The notes beneath the pieces are model-generated. The model saw only the letters and a program-made list of their open reading frames with translations, had not been told where the DNA came from and did not search any database. Shown in pieces: positions 1-11,030 of a stretch of DNA of 64,000 bases (positions are counted from its first letter, which is position 1; the number at the start of each line of letters is the position of its first letter). Source of the DNA: Bryum argenteum (taxonomy: Eukaryota > Streptophyta > Bryopsida > Bryales > Bryaceae); contig CM073321.1 of assembly GCA_037043015.1 (NCBI GenBank), forward strand, positions 26,301,510 through 26,365,509. The letters are read 5' to 3'. The position numbers and the translations under genes are program-made.

Positions 1-447
1 CGGGAAAACTAGTGCCGGATTCCGGGAGGATTTCCGGCAAAGTCCCGAATGGGGTGAGAAACAAGAGTGGAAGGGGACTAGTGGGAAGTTGGACAATGGA
101 TAAGGGCGGTTAGCTCCGGGGGTGATTAGTAGCACCCTTGGGAGCTTGGACATTTGTGGAAGGCCGCCCCGTGCCACCAAGTGGCATGCCCATGTGTTGG
201 TGGGAGTTCCGGGTTGGCATACCTATGTGTTGGTGGGAGTTCCGGGTAATGAGTACCGGATAATGAGTTATAGAGTCAAGGTGGGTTGGACACCTTGACT
301 TAGAATGGTGCTAACATTGTGTGTGTGGGGCACATGCAAGTGTTAGCAAAGTCGTGGCCGGTTGCTACCAACTAAGTGAGCCGTGATTCCGCTACCAAGT
401 AAGGCTCACTAAGAAAAAGAAGAGTTGGAGTAATTAGGATCGCGACA
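1..447 (+). repeat. 5' LTR of A (3' portion only)
   Basis: It matches 6223-6669 at an offset of 6222 with a single mismatch at base 2. It ends in GCGACA directly before the primer site. It includes a doubled 37-bp segment containing TGTTGGTGGGAGTTCCGGG. Confidence 0.95.
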
Positions 448-449
448 CT

Positions 450-461
450 TGGTATCAGAGC
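450..461 (+). promoter_or_regulatory. Primer binding site of A (initiator-Met tRNA)
   Basis: TGGTATCAGAGC begins two bases after the LTR end. This is the usual plant primer site complementary to the 3' end of initiator methionine tRNA. Confidence 0.9.
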
Positions 462-493
462 AGGCTACGCAACGGGATCCAATCAAGAGTAGG

Positions 494-1192
494 ATGGCAC
501 CAGAGGCCGGAAGCTCGCGATGTGGCCCGAAGACACGTAGTCAAGCCTTTGAGGCCGGGGTTGCCCCTCATGAGGAGTCTTCTTTAGGTCCATCGAATGT
601 GCGGATGGAAATAAAAGAGGAGCAAGGGGAACCAAGTGAAGTTGCTAGTGGTGAGGAGGTCACTCACCATGAGGAGGAAGAAAATCCTCTAAGTCCCGTT
701 CCCGGGAAACACGGCCACAAGCGGAAGACACGAGCTGAATGGTTCAATGAGCTTGTCAAAACTCTTCAAGTCTTGGAAGAAGAGATTAAGGAGCTCAAGG
801 GAAGGGCATCATGCCCTTCTTCCCGCAAGTTGTGCAAGACCAACTTGCCCTCTTCCTTCACGGGATTGGGCAAGGTAAACAAGGTCAAGGACTTCATTGT
901 GGAACTTGAGCTCAACTTTGAGGCCCAAAGAGTTCTTGAAGAGGACAAGATCAACATTACCGTGACCTTCTTGAAAGAGCATGCTCTTTTGTGGTGGACT
1001 TGTTACCGGGATGAGAACGCGGGAGTGGTGAGCAACTTGACTTGGACCGGTTTAAAGGGGATCCTAAGTGATTGCTTCACCCCGGAGTCCCAAGAGATTC
1101 GGGATGGCATGGCCCTTGTGCAATTGAAGCAAACGGGCACCTTTCATGTCTATGTGAAGGATTTCAATGCACATTTGAATGTGCCCAGTTAG
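494..1192 (+). CDS. Gag of chromovirus A (capsid part)
   Basis: The ATG at 494 follows the primer site and opens a 232-codon frame that ends at TAG. It encodes a charged, Glu-rich N-terminus, then a Lys/Glu helix with coiled-coil character, then a Retrotrans_gag domain with the WWT and FTP-type motifs shared with Gag of B, C and D. Gag forms the cytoplasmic particle that packages element RNA. In C and D the Gag frame runs on into a zinc knuckle; here it stops early and the knuckle lies downstream in another frame, so this Gag is truncated. The frame is open further upstream to 449, but that stretch overlaps the primer site. Confidence 0.8.
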   Translation: MAPEAGSSRCGPKTRSQAFEAGVAPHEESSLGPSNVRMEIKEEQGEPSEVASGEEVTHHEEEENPLSPVPGKHGHKRKTRAEWFNELVKTLQVLEEEIKELKGRASCPSSRKLCKTNLPSSFTGLGKVNKVKDFIVELELNFEAQRVLEEDKINITVTFLKEHALLWWTCYRDENAGVVSNLTWTGLKGILSDCFTPESQEIRDGMALVQLKQTGTFHVYVKDFNAHLNVPS

Positions 1193-1640
1193 ATGAATTG
1201 GCCAAAAAGGTCATTTTCTTCAATGGACTCTAAGGTTGGGTGGAGCGGGCATTATTCAAGATGCCGAGATTGCCGGAGACTTGTGCCGAATTGCTCAAGT
1301 TGGCAAAAAGGGATTGGTGATGATGAAGGTCACCAAAAGGCCTCTAAAGACGAGGTCTCAACCGGAAAGCAAGGCAAATTACTATCCAAGAGCCAACATA
1401 AGAAAAATGGTTGGCAAAAGCTTTAGGGTGGTGAGAGTAGGCCTTCCAAGGATGGGAAGGACAAGTTTGCCAAGGACAAGCTCAAAGTCGGGACAAGTCC
1501 ATAATAAAAAGAGACAAGTTACATTACTTGTTTGAATTGTGGTGAAGAGGGCCACATGGCAATGCATTGCTCCTAACCAAAGGGGCAACCGACTCCTTCA
1601 TAAGTCCCGAAGCATCCAAGAGGATGGGCTTGCATTTGAG
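1193..1640 (+). pseudogene. Gag C-terminus of A with CCHC zinc knuckle, frameshifted
   Basis: The continuation of Gag is scattered over frames. A clear zinc knuckle, C-x2-C-x4-H-x4-C, is encoded at 1529-1570, matching the nucleic-acid-binding knuckle of Gag. Stops and shifts separate it from the capsid frame. Confidence 0.75.
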
Positions 1641-1664
1641 TAAGCAAGCTCATCCAAATGAGGT

Positions 1665-1958
1665 TTGCAAAGAGGCCAGCCTCACCAAACGTTCCTTGTA
1701 GCAACGGAAGTAGAAGTGAAGTGCCAAAACTTCACCTTTGTGGAAAACTTCAAGGTTTGTGAAATGGATGGGATTGGTCTCATCTTATGTAAGACTTCCT
1801 TTGATATCTATGGGGTAAAGATAATGAGGTGGCCATTGAGAGTGGTTGCCAACCCCGAAGGCAAGGAGATTGAGTTAGAGTTCACCAAGGCTCCCAACAT
1901 GTTAAGGAGTAGGATCAACTCGGTGAACTTGGAGGAGTTAGAGGAAAACCGGTTCTAG
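1665..1958 (+). pseudogene. Aspartic protease region of A, remnant
   Basis: An open stretch homologous to the protease C-terminal part in C (31013-31204) and B (13559-13879), recognised by the shared FVENF and CEMD segments. The catalytic D-T-G segment is not recoverable in this frame, so the protease is inactive. It ends at a TAG, and the RT N-terminus that should follow is absent. Confidence 0.7.
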
Positions 1959-2049
1959 ATGATGCTAAGGACCGATTTGGGACTTGAAGGGAATAAGCCC
2001 ACTTCTAACTCCACACCTCCTAAGTGGATTTGGGAGGTCATCTAAGGCT

Positions 2050-2740
2050 TTGGTGATGCCTTTTGGGTTGTGCAACGCCCCATCAATGTTCACAATCCTC
2101 ATGAATACGATATCCATCAAGAGATGGATGGGCTTGTCATTGTTACATTCATGACATATTGGTGATCTCCAAAACGGCGGAAGTGCATGCATAGCACCTT
2201 GCAATTGTGCTAAAAAAAAAAAAAACTTAGGGACAATAAGTTACATGCAAATGGGGAGAAGAGTGAGTTTGGCTTGCTAGAGATGGAGATCTTGGGACAC
2301 ATTATGACGGGGCAAAGTGTCAAACCGGAGGACAAGAAGGTGGAAGCAATCAAGAAGGGAGCCAACCCACTTCGAAAGGGAAGTGAATTCATTGCTTGGG
2401 TTGGCCTATTATTATGGGAGGTTCATAAAGAACTTCTCCAAGATTGCTAAGCCCATGTCCGGTTTGCTTACGAAAAACTTGGCCTTGGATGGGACCAATT
2501 CATGTGTGCAAGCATTTCAAAAAAAACTCAAGGAGAAACTCTCCTCCCCGCCGGTATTGAAGTTCCCGGAGTTTGATAAGCCTTTTGAGGTGCACACCGA
2601 TGCAAGAGACTTTGCCATCGGGGGAGTACTCATGCAAGAAGGAAGGCCAATTGCATTTGAGAGCAAGAAATTTGATGGCACTCAAATCAATTGGCCAACG
2701 CATGAAAAGGAGATGGTTGCCATGGTGCATTGTTGAAGAC
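2050..2740 (+). pseudogene. RT C-terminal remnant and RNase H start of A
   Basis: [10 protein letters not shown] at about 2057-2086 is the conserved RT segment just before the catalytic YIDD, which is eroded here. Thumb and connection sequence with [15 protein letters not shown] and the RNase H start (KPFEVHTDA) follow in the frame 2317-2736, which ends at TGA. Compared with C, the RT fingers and palm are missing between about 1958 and 2050, so this copy cannot make reverse transcriptase. A poly-A run at about 2212-2224 is not present in the siblings. Confidence 0.8.
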
Positions 2741-3062
2741 ATGGCAACATTACCTTGGTCTCTATGAGATCAAGGTATTCACCAATAATGTTTCATTGAA
2801 GTACTTTGAAACATAAGCCTAAGTTACACCCAAGCAATTGAGGTGGCATGTTACCTTAATGCTTATAAATGTGGAGTTGATTCACAAGCCGGGCCGAGTG
2901 AATGGGCGCCGGATGCACTAGGTTGGAAGGTGAACATAAGTCAAATACCACGCAAGTCTTGAGAGTGATGTATGCGGGAGAAGGTGATTTGGCAAAACGG
3001 ATAAGGAGGCGTATTTAAAAGACCCCGAGGCTCAAAAGTTCTTATGTGAACTTAAGTGTGGC

Positions 3063-3654
3063 ATGAAGCCCAAAGGTATCCGGCTTCATCAATCTATGAT
3101 CAAGTTAAAGCAAAATAGGGTGTGTATTCCAAAGGGCATGTGGAGGTTGAGTGTGCTCAAGGAGGAGCATGACAACCGCTTGGCCGGGCATAGGGGGGAG
3201 AAGTCCACCATATGTTTGGTTTCAAAGAGGTTCTATTGGCCCGAAATGAAGGAACACATTGCCCATTATGTGAAGACTTGTATCACTTGAATGTCAAGCC
3301 AACCGGGCGCCATATCAAAAGCACGTGGGTTTGTTACGGCCTTTGCCTATCCGGGATGGTCCATGGGAGTGTGTCTCCATGGATTTTATTACAAGCCTTC
3401 CGGAGTCACGAGGAAGTGACGCCATCTTTGTGGTGGTGGATAGCTTTTGTAAGTTGGCAAGGATGGACCCAACAAAAGGGATGGCGACCGCTTTTGACAA
3501 GGTGGTGCTCCTTTTTCAGTGTTTGGTGCCGGCACCATGGGTTGCCGAAGACCAAAGTGAACAAAGTGATTACTTGGGTTTGGCGGTTGGTAGCCATAAT
3601 GCATTGAGGCATGGTGCTATGAGTCAATCGCCGCCCAAGGTGGCTTATGTGTGA
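3063..3654 (+). pseudogene. Integrase of A (zinc-binding region and partial core), broken
   Basis: The frame 3063-3290 holds the HHCC-type zinc-binding region (EEHDN, AGHRGEKS, YVKTC). The frame 3325-3654 holds the start of the catalytic core with SMDFITSLP, which carries the first Asp of the DDE triad. The second Asp and the Glu segments are scrambled or lost. In the siblings this would be one polyprotein with RT; here stops and frame changes split it. Confidence 0.75.
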
Positions 3655-3863
3655 AGCCACTTATGCCTAACAACCTAGCTTTTGAATGGATTGCAATCGG
3701 AGATGGAACAAAGCCAAGGTGCAAAAGACTTGGTAGCCAAGAGATAGCAACTTATTGAAAAGGACCAAGAAAACCTAGACAAGGCCCGAAGAGATATGTG
3801 AAACAAGTTAACAAAGGGCGGCGCCATGAGGAGTATGAGGAGGGCTAAAAGGTGTAGAAGAAT

Positions 3864-4289
3864 GTGAAAAATCTCACCTTACCGGATGGCTTGACTCCCA
3901 TATCCATGGCAAAGTATGTGAGTCCATTTGTCATTGCAAAACGGTTGTTTGAGGATGTGTATAAGTTGGACTTACCACCGGAGACCATGATTCATCCCAC
4001 CTTCCATGTCTCATTGCTCAAGCCATATCACAAAGATAAGGTGAGGCCGGAACGCAAGCAAGTGTAACGGCCTCCACCTGAACTACTTGGTGATCACTTG
4101 GAGTTTGGAGTAAAAGGCATTATGAAGCGCCGGATCACCAAGAAAAAGGGCAAAGAATACTTGGTGAAGTGGCGGGGGTACCATGAGAAGGAAGCAACAT
4201 GGGTTGAGGCCAAGTATATGGCCAATGCAAAGGAGATGGTGGAAAGGTATGAAAGCCAACGGAGATCCAAGACACCGAGAAAGCATTGA
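3864..4289 (+). pseudogene. Integrase C-terminus and chromodomain of A
   Basis: Two adjacent frames (3864-4067 and 4098-4289) encode the integrase C-terminal segment (HPTFHVSLLKP) and a chromodomain (EYLVKWRGYHEKEATW). Chromodomains of chromoviruses bind modified histone tails and direct insertion into heterochromatin. The aromatic and acidic residues of the chromodomain are preserved. A TAA at about 4066 separates the parts. Confidence 0.85.
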
Positions 4290-5140
4290 TGAGGACATCA
4301 ACCTTTGAAGTGGGGGTGAATTACCACACTTGTGTACACTTGGCCTAAGTTTTGTCTAGCATTTGGTGCAAATGGTGCAAATGACACATGTTGTAATACT
4401 TGGTTGACAATTAAGTTGCTGGCAAGTTCCTTGATTGCATGTTGGAAGTGAGATGAGTCCTAATCTCATTTTGGATTGCTAGGTTGGTTAGAAGAGGTTG
4501 AAGGATACGCGAAGCCAATACTTGGAATCTTTCGCAAAACAGGGACCTTGGCTTGGGAGTTGTGAGTGGGTGAACCCCACGACTCTCAAGCTTAGGACTT
4601 GCTCGGGCGGGAGCAAGGTAGTGGCACGGGCTCATAAAAGTGCCCTTTGCGGGTTGACCATCGTCAACGCATGGCTTGATCACCCATGTCTCGGTAGAGT
4701 GAAGCAAAGGCTAGGTCGGGCGGGACTTAGCATTACCCCTAGGCGAGCAAAGTTCACCACTTGAGAGCCTAAGTGTTTGAAAAGAGGGCTTGGTGTTGCG
4801 ACCAAGAAAGTGTTGGTTAGCCTTGAATTCAATCCTAAGTCATGTGAGTATGATGGGCTAGTTGAGCCTAACTTGGGGCCATTGGGGGCATTCCAAGTAA
4901 GTCTCAAAGTGGATAGGTCTAGTTTATGTGGGTCCTTCCAAGGAAAGTCCTTGGGTAGAAAGGACCTTAGACCTATCGGGTGCCACCTTTGAGACTTAGC
5001 CATTTTTCAAGTAATAGGATGCTTGGAGCATTGCGGGGCTAGCTACCCTGGAACGCAGTGCAAGTGCCAAGGAGGCGGCTACCTCAAGAACTTGGTACTG
5101 CCGACAAGAGAGATTGTCGATGAGGGCATCGACGCTGTTT
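4290..5140 (+). other. 3' non-coding internal region of A
   Basis: Between the chromodomain stop and the purine tract there is no convincing gene. Short frames on both strands show no recognisable domain. B, C and the other chromoviruses have a similar 0.8-kb untranslated stretch here. Confidence 0.7.
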
Positions 5141-5152
5141 GGTGGGGGTGAG
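5141..5152 (+). promoter_or_regulatory. Polypurine tract of A
   Basis: GGTGGGGGTGAG lies immediately before the 3' LTR TGTCAC start, the position of the plus-strand priming site. Confidence 0.8.
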
Positions 5153-6669
5153 TGTCACATCCCTTTCCAAAGGATGCCCGAACACCGTGGTGAGCCGAGA
5201 GGACTCCGGGAGTGACGCCCCGGGCTCGGCAAGAGACAAGGTGAAGTGACCAAGGGGAGTCCCGAGCAAACAGCACGCAATGGCGTCGTGCTCGGGACGA
5301 ACTTGGTGGTGTGCTTTACATGGTTGGAAACCTTGTTCAAGCACGCACCCATAGGTCCAAAGAACGCGCGATTTGGAGTTGTGAGTCATGAGATATGACT
5401 CTCCAAAGTTGCAGCGCGTTCCGGGACACTCCGGGACTCGGGAGTGTTGCCTTTCGGGACTCAAAATGTCGTCCTTCATGGATGGCGGCATGTTGCATGT
5501 CTTTGGAAAGCTCTGGACAAGAGCTTTCCAAAATGCTAAGGCTCGTGAGGAGCAAAGCAATGCTTTGGGAGATATGGCTCTCCAAAGCATCGGGACTTCG
5601 GGACTCCGGGACTGCTGCCTCCCGGGACTCCCGAATGTTCAGAGGAGCATAGCTCCCACATGGAAGCTCCAATTGGGACAAGTGGGAGTCCATCGACATC
5701 TACTCAAAGAGTAGATGTCGAAAATGGGCTCGCACGTCCCATTTGGATAACTGAGCTACAAGTTAGCCCGAGAAGAAGATACGGCCCGTTTTTGAGACTA
5801 AGGCAAAAACGGGTGGTCTTCCAAAACAAAAGTGTGTCACGGAAGGCCCCTCAACACAAGAGGGGGGGGCCTACCGAAGACTCCAGAGAGTACTATGAGG
5901 AGGGGTGGTCTCCCTCCTCACTTGCACATGGTGCCTTGAGGAGCCGGGGTGGCTCAAGGGGTGAGGCTTGGGATGGGGCCTCACTCCCGCACCTTGTGGA
6001 AAGTAGAGAGTGCTTTGGAGCCTTTCTAAACATGGGGTTGGGAAGTGTCCCTCTCCAAGTTAGTCCCCGTGATAAGTAGTGCCGGTTCTCGGGAGTGACC
6101 GGGAATGGCTCAAGAAGGTGAGGCATGGAAAGGAAGCCTCACTCCTACATCTTGGGCATTGTGGGATGCTCTTGAGCATCCCGCAACATTAGGTTGGAAA
6201 GAGTCCCGGTCCAAACTAGTCCCCGGAAAACTAGTGCCGGATTCCGGGAGGATTTCCGGCAAAGTCCCGAATGGGGTGAGAAACAAGAGTGGAAGGGGAC
6301 TAGTGGGAAGTTGGACAATGGATAAGGGCGGTTAGCTCCGGGGGTGATTAGTAGCACCCTTGGGAGCTTGGACATTTGTGGAAGGCCGCCCCGTGCCACC
6401 AAGTGGCATGCCCATGTGTTGGTGGGAGTTCCGGGTTGGCATACCTATGTGTTGGTGGGAGTTCCGGGTAATGAGTACCGGATAATGAGTTATAGAGTCA
6501 AGGTGGGTTGGACACCTTGACTTAGAATGGTGCTAACATTGTGTGTGTGGGGCACATGCAAGTGTTAGCAAAGTCGTGGCCGGTTGCTACCAACTAAGTG
6601 AGCCGTGATTCCGCTACCAAGTAAGGCTCACTAAGAAAAAGAAGAGTTGGAGTAATTAGGATCGCGACA
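5153..6669 (+). repeat. 3' LTR of A (1517 bp)
   Basis: It starts TGTCACATCC and ends ATCGCGACA. It is the same family as the solo LTR at 37104-38395 but longer: it carries a duplicated block, with the GAGGC...CCTCACTCC segment near 5961 repeated near 6120. A TAG/TGT-rich leader and a 37-bp doublet lie near its 3' end. The next bases are GCTGC. Confidence 0.93.
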
Positions 6670-8433
6670 GCTGCACTGGTTGAGCGTAGGGCCTCAAGTC
6701 AATTGTATGTTTTGCATTGTTTCTGGGTATTTTTTTGAGGTCTTCATGTTTCCATGCGAATATGTCCTGGTATCCTTTGAACAATGCGATCGTTGCTTGT
6801 TTGATGCCATCTGGTGTGTAAGCAATAATTTTGACATACTTTGGTTCTTCGGTGCTGCCCAAGTTAACTAACTCTATTTTCTCCTTATCACCGTTGGTTT
6901 GTCTAGTGACAACTTGTTCCTCCAATGCCTTTGTAGCTAGGATTGCGTTCACCGTGAGGGCATTTTGGACTTCTTTTGTAAAACAAGAAGGTATGTCTAA
7001 AGCTTCCTCATGAGGTATAATGCTGGCTTATTGTATTTTGGCAGCAGGGATTAAGGATGGGTCTGCGTGGAAGATTGAGGCTTCTTGTTCTCTGATTAAA
7101 CCCTTGATCCAATCCGTTCCTGCTTTGGTACACATTTGGTCAACTTTAGCTTTGATGAGGCATCTGTCTACTGGAATCACGAGTCTTTTGTCATGATGGC
7201 ATAATCAAATTTGATTTCGTGCCCAATCATGTAGTGCATTCATGTCTCGCAACCATGGTCTACCCAGTATGATAGGGAAATTAGTGCTAGCAGGCATTAG
7301 AAAGTATTTCAGCTCTTGGAACGGCCTTCTAAGAGGCTCCTGGGCTGCATAGGGAGGACGATAATTAAGGACGGGCACAGAGCCAGAAGTGCACGGGCAG
7401 CCCAACCTCAAACTCTCGCAATACTTAGCCCTCAAAAACAATACTGGTGCAAATCTGTCCATGATTATCTATTGATCCAATGGCACCCAGGTCGGCCCTT
7501 CACGTCTATACCGCATGTAGTGGAAATTGACATATAGCACCTGACGTGCTACATGGTAACAGAAAACCACATTCACCCTGCTCACGACACACTTTAGAAC
7601 ATCTTGGCGAGCCAACCACTTCTCATCCCATCCGGGGTCCATCAAGCTGCAAAATAACTCCTGTGAAGGTGCCTTAAAAATGTACATGGTTGTTGTGTGG
7701 CGCAGATGTTCCGCTACAGCAAACAAGTCGGCCATTACATGCATAGGCATGAACCATTTGACATGCGCAGCCTTCCTTCCAGTATTGCCCTTCATCGCGG
7801 ACGAGATGTCCACTGCAAGCTTAAGTCGAAAAGCCTCTGACGTATGCATGTCTGAAATTGTCAAATACGGATCTCGGAGTGCTAGCAACGGCAATGGTTC
7901 CAAAGCCCCGAATAATTTTGAACCTCACTGAGGAACGTAAACAGCTTTGAGAAAAAACGTTCCGTTAGCCAGCAGCTGCTTAGAACTCCTTCCATTGCGC
8001 AAAGCCTCTCCAACTTCATGGTGGACTACAAATATAACGTCCAACACCGATGACGGTGAAACCCAATCATCCGAGTACGACGCATATAGAAGGTTGCATG
8101 CGCGTGGGTCGTTTGCAGCAACCACCGGATCAAGATGAAGCTGTTGACGTTGGTAAGCATGTCGGACCTCGAGAGCATTAAGCTTGAGCACTTGCCTAGA
8201 CAGTCGATTAACAAGATGTCATAAAAATTGTAGGATCAGTGTTTTTTAGGCACCAGCAAAAGAGTCAGCGTCGTGAGTGCGAGCATCCCTTGCCCAAGGA
8301 CCTCTCTCTACATCCTTCAGGGTGACCCATGAACCGATCTCTACTCTCAAAGGAATCCATCTTCCTTCAGCATCCTGATCATTAAAAGCACGACACTCTG
8401 CGCCTCAGCGTCAGGCTGATTTGCCGCATCCAT
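6670..8433 (-). pseudogene. Gypsy remnant G: gag-like, protease and RT start
   Basis: Read on the minus strand, one frame runs from about 8191 to 7205 with two in-frame stops (TGA 7925-7927, TAG 7469-7471). It ends with the protease hallmark LGRPWL followed by HDWA. Further on, 6952-6670 encodes the linker and RT start typical of Tat/Athila-type elements (IFAWKHEDL, TIDLRPYAQPVQ) before being cut by the LTR of A. The middle part (about 7469-7903) is a 144-residue segment I do not recognise. A start at 8433 opens a short upstream frame that is shifted by one base in a T-run. No catalytic D-[ST]-G could be found. Confidence 0.65.
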
Positions 8434-8933
8434 TTGCAGTATTTAGTACACACACACAAAAAAACCCTAATTCCTGCAAAATACTACGTGGAGTTAAAAT
8501 TTGTAAACCACGGAGCCCAGAGCAGATTCAATGCAATCAGCAATAAAATGGCGCCAAAGTGTTGATGCGCCTCAAATCTAGTTGACTGCAATCCCCCGCG
8601 AAATGGAGTCAGATTCTTTCCCGCCTTCAAAAGTCCCTTTCTATGATAAGTACGAAATATTTAATGAATATTACATTACAGATCCGTCCCACTACTCAAT
8701 TAGGCAATGTAAATATTGCAATTTAATATCAATGCAATTTTGAGTACGAGCTTCTCTCTGATTGGCAACAAACACCACAGATCAGAGTCACCAGACAAGC
8801 TGGAGGAATTGGTGTTGACAAGGCTGTAAGTTGTCTGCATGTACTAATTTGCCAGGGACACTGCCCGCAAGGGCCTTCCACAGAGCCCAAAAACTTTCTA
8901 ATGCATATCAATGACCACAAAGGTTGCCGGTGT
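8434..8933 (-). other. Leader and possible LTR edge of remnant G
   Basis: On the minus strand, GCATCAACA is followed by CTTTGGCGCCATT (about 8546-8560). This resembles an LTR end with a TTGGCGCC-type primer site. An AAACCCTAAT-like leader motif and a CA-rich run lie near 8450-8475. No coding domain is recognisable, and B's LTR begins at 8934. Confidence 0.3.
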
Positions 8934-10230
8934 TGTCGCAACCCTTGCTAGCTCACCTTGGCTTACACCAACTTTTTCCCAACTCTAGCAAGTGTCACGA
9001 GCGCTAACTCTGCACATCCCCCACATACACAAAGTTAGCTCTCCATACCAACCACCAAGCTCACCGCTTGGTTATCAATCCCTCCTACTCATGCAACCGG
9101 GACTCAACCCCTTCGTAGGTAGCCAATGGTTAGGTGCGGACTTCCACTTATGTCCAAGGCCCAACTTGGTGGCACTCCCATACCACGCGGCCTAACCGCA
9201 CTTGGTGGTGTCTCCTCACCACCGCCCATGACCACCATGGTGACCCCAAGGCCACCAAGTAATCACAACGCCGGCGGTGAGACACCACCCCACATCGGTA
9301 GCACTCATGGTCCTCATTTTGCCCATATGAGTCCCCGTGGTGAAGCCCCAACACTAGCTCCCCACCGGGACTCACCTTGTCCTTATGAGCCACCGTGGTG
9401 AAGCCCCAACACTAGCTCCACCCACCGTGCCTCATTTTGCACTTTGAGTCCCCATGGTGGAGCCCCAACACTAGCTCCACCCATTGGGACTCACCTTGGC
9501 TTGGGAGTCCCCATGGTGAGGCCCCAACACTAGCCACACCACTCGGGACTCCCACCTTGGTCACCACCAAGACACCATGGGAGTGGGAGGGAGACCAGCC
9601 CTCCCCATAGTATACTCTGTGGGATTCGGCAGCCCCTGGTCCTAGGTGAAGGGCTGGACCCTCACACCTCTTAGTTAGTTTTGGAAGACCACCCAATCTC
9701 CCAATGCCTTAGCCGCTGGAAGGCCCCGGGAGACTTCCCGAACCTTCCAGGGCTCGTATCTACCTCGTCCCGCATCCAAACGCGACGAGCGACCACTCTA
9801 TCGACATCTACTCGTCAAGCAGATGCCGATAGACACCTTACTTGCCTCATTCCGACAAGTATTGAGGGAGTTATGCCCCTCTGAAGATTCGGGAGTCCCG
9901 GGCCAGCTTCCCAGTCCAGCACTGTCCCTGGACAGCACTCACTTTAGTCCCACAATCTTCCAACTCCCATAACTTTTAGCTCACACCTCCAAATGAGGTG
10001 CTCCTTAGCATCCCGGAATCGTGGCAACATGAGCTTCCATAATCTCATGTCCATTCCGTCGTGGCTCCTAGTCTCCGTGGGTGAGAGGCGTCTCCAACGC
10101 CCGGGGTCCTCTCCCACACTAGGCCCACTTAGGTTCCCTTCACCTTGGCACCCCAAGGCCCGGGCGTCACTCCGGTGTCCCCCTTGGGCCCTTGGTGTTG
10201 CGGGCACTCCTCAAGGAGAGGTGCGCGACA
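8934..10230 (-). repeat. 3' LTR of B (1297 bp)
   Basis: On the plus strand it starts TGTCGCAACCC and ends GCGCGACA. It carries the 59-bp minisatellite around 9305-9545. Diagnostic bases (CAGAGTTA, GACGGAAT, TGCTTG and AAGGGTTGCG in element sense) group it with both LTRs of C. Confidence 0.93.
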
Positions 10231-10240
10231 CTCACCCCCA
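10231..10240 (-). promoter_or_regulatory. Polypurine tract of B
   Basis: In element sense, TGGGGGTGAG sits directly upstream of the 3' LTR. Between it and the chromodomain stop (10241-11030) there is untranslated sequence with no supported gene. Confidence 0.75.
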
Positions 10241-11030
10241 CCTAATGGAGTCGATGCCCTCATCGACTATACTTGTAGTCGGTCACACCAACTCTTGGGT
10301 TGCCATCCCCATTGGTGCAAAGCATTGTGTTTCACTGGGCGCGACCCCCACAATGCACTCTCAAACTTTGGCAAAGTCTCAAAGGTGTCGTCACTAGGTG
10401 GTCCGTTTAGAACCCTGGACTTCTTCCAAGGCAACTAAACTACTCTAGACCCACCTACTTTGAGACCCTCTTGGATTGCCCTTACCTTGGCTCTCCAAGT
10501 TAGGCTCCACTAGCCTAACACTTCTTCCTTGACTACTAGGCTGGACCTCAATGCTTCCACCAAGTTGTCTTGGTTGCAAACCCAAGATGGCTTTTACACC
10601 ACGACTCGATCGCACGGGGGTAATGCCAAGTTCCGCCCAACTCGGATCCCACTATCTCTTTCAAGGCATGGGTTCATGACTCCCATGCACTAGCTTGCAC
10701 TAGTTTGTGGGAGTGGCGCTTTTATGAGCACGCGCCATTACCTTGTCCCCGCCCGGACAAGCCCAAGGCCAAGGGACTTCATGGTTTTATCCACTCTTTC
10801 TCCTAGCCTTGGTCCCCATTACTCGGCCTTCCCAACTCGGTTTCACATCTCTATTCCCCCTCTTCCACCAACTTAGCACAAGTACAAGACTAGGACTCCA
10901 TCTCATACTCTTCTCTTTGCACACACCAAAGCCAAACTTTATTGCCAAATCCAAAGAACAAGTACAAGTGTTGTGGATCTACGCCCAAGCTACAAGTCAT
11001 CCTCCCCCACTACGGAGATTGATGTCCCCA

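Larger units (their letters stand above)
1..6669 (+). mobile_element. Chromovirus A (Ty3/gypsy LTR retrotransposon), 5' end cut by window edge
   Basis: An LTR element running from a truncated 5' LTR through primer site, gag, decayed pol, chromodomain and purine tract to a complete 3' LTR. The order protease, RT, RNase H, integrase, chromodomain places it in the chromovirus clade of Ty3/gypsy. Gag is open, but pol is broken by many stops and frameshifts and most of the RT palm is missing. The 447 bases of 5' LTR visible differ from the 3' LTR by one base. The right flank is minus-strand gypsy remnant G; the left flank lies outside the window, so no target duplication can be tested. Confidence 0.93.
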
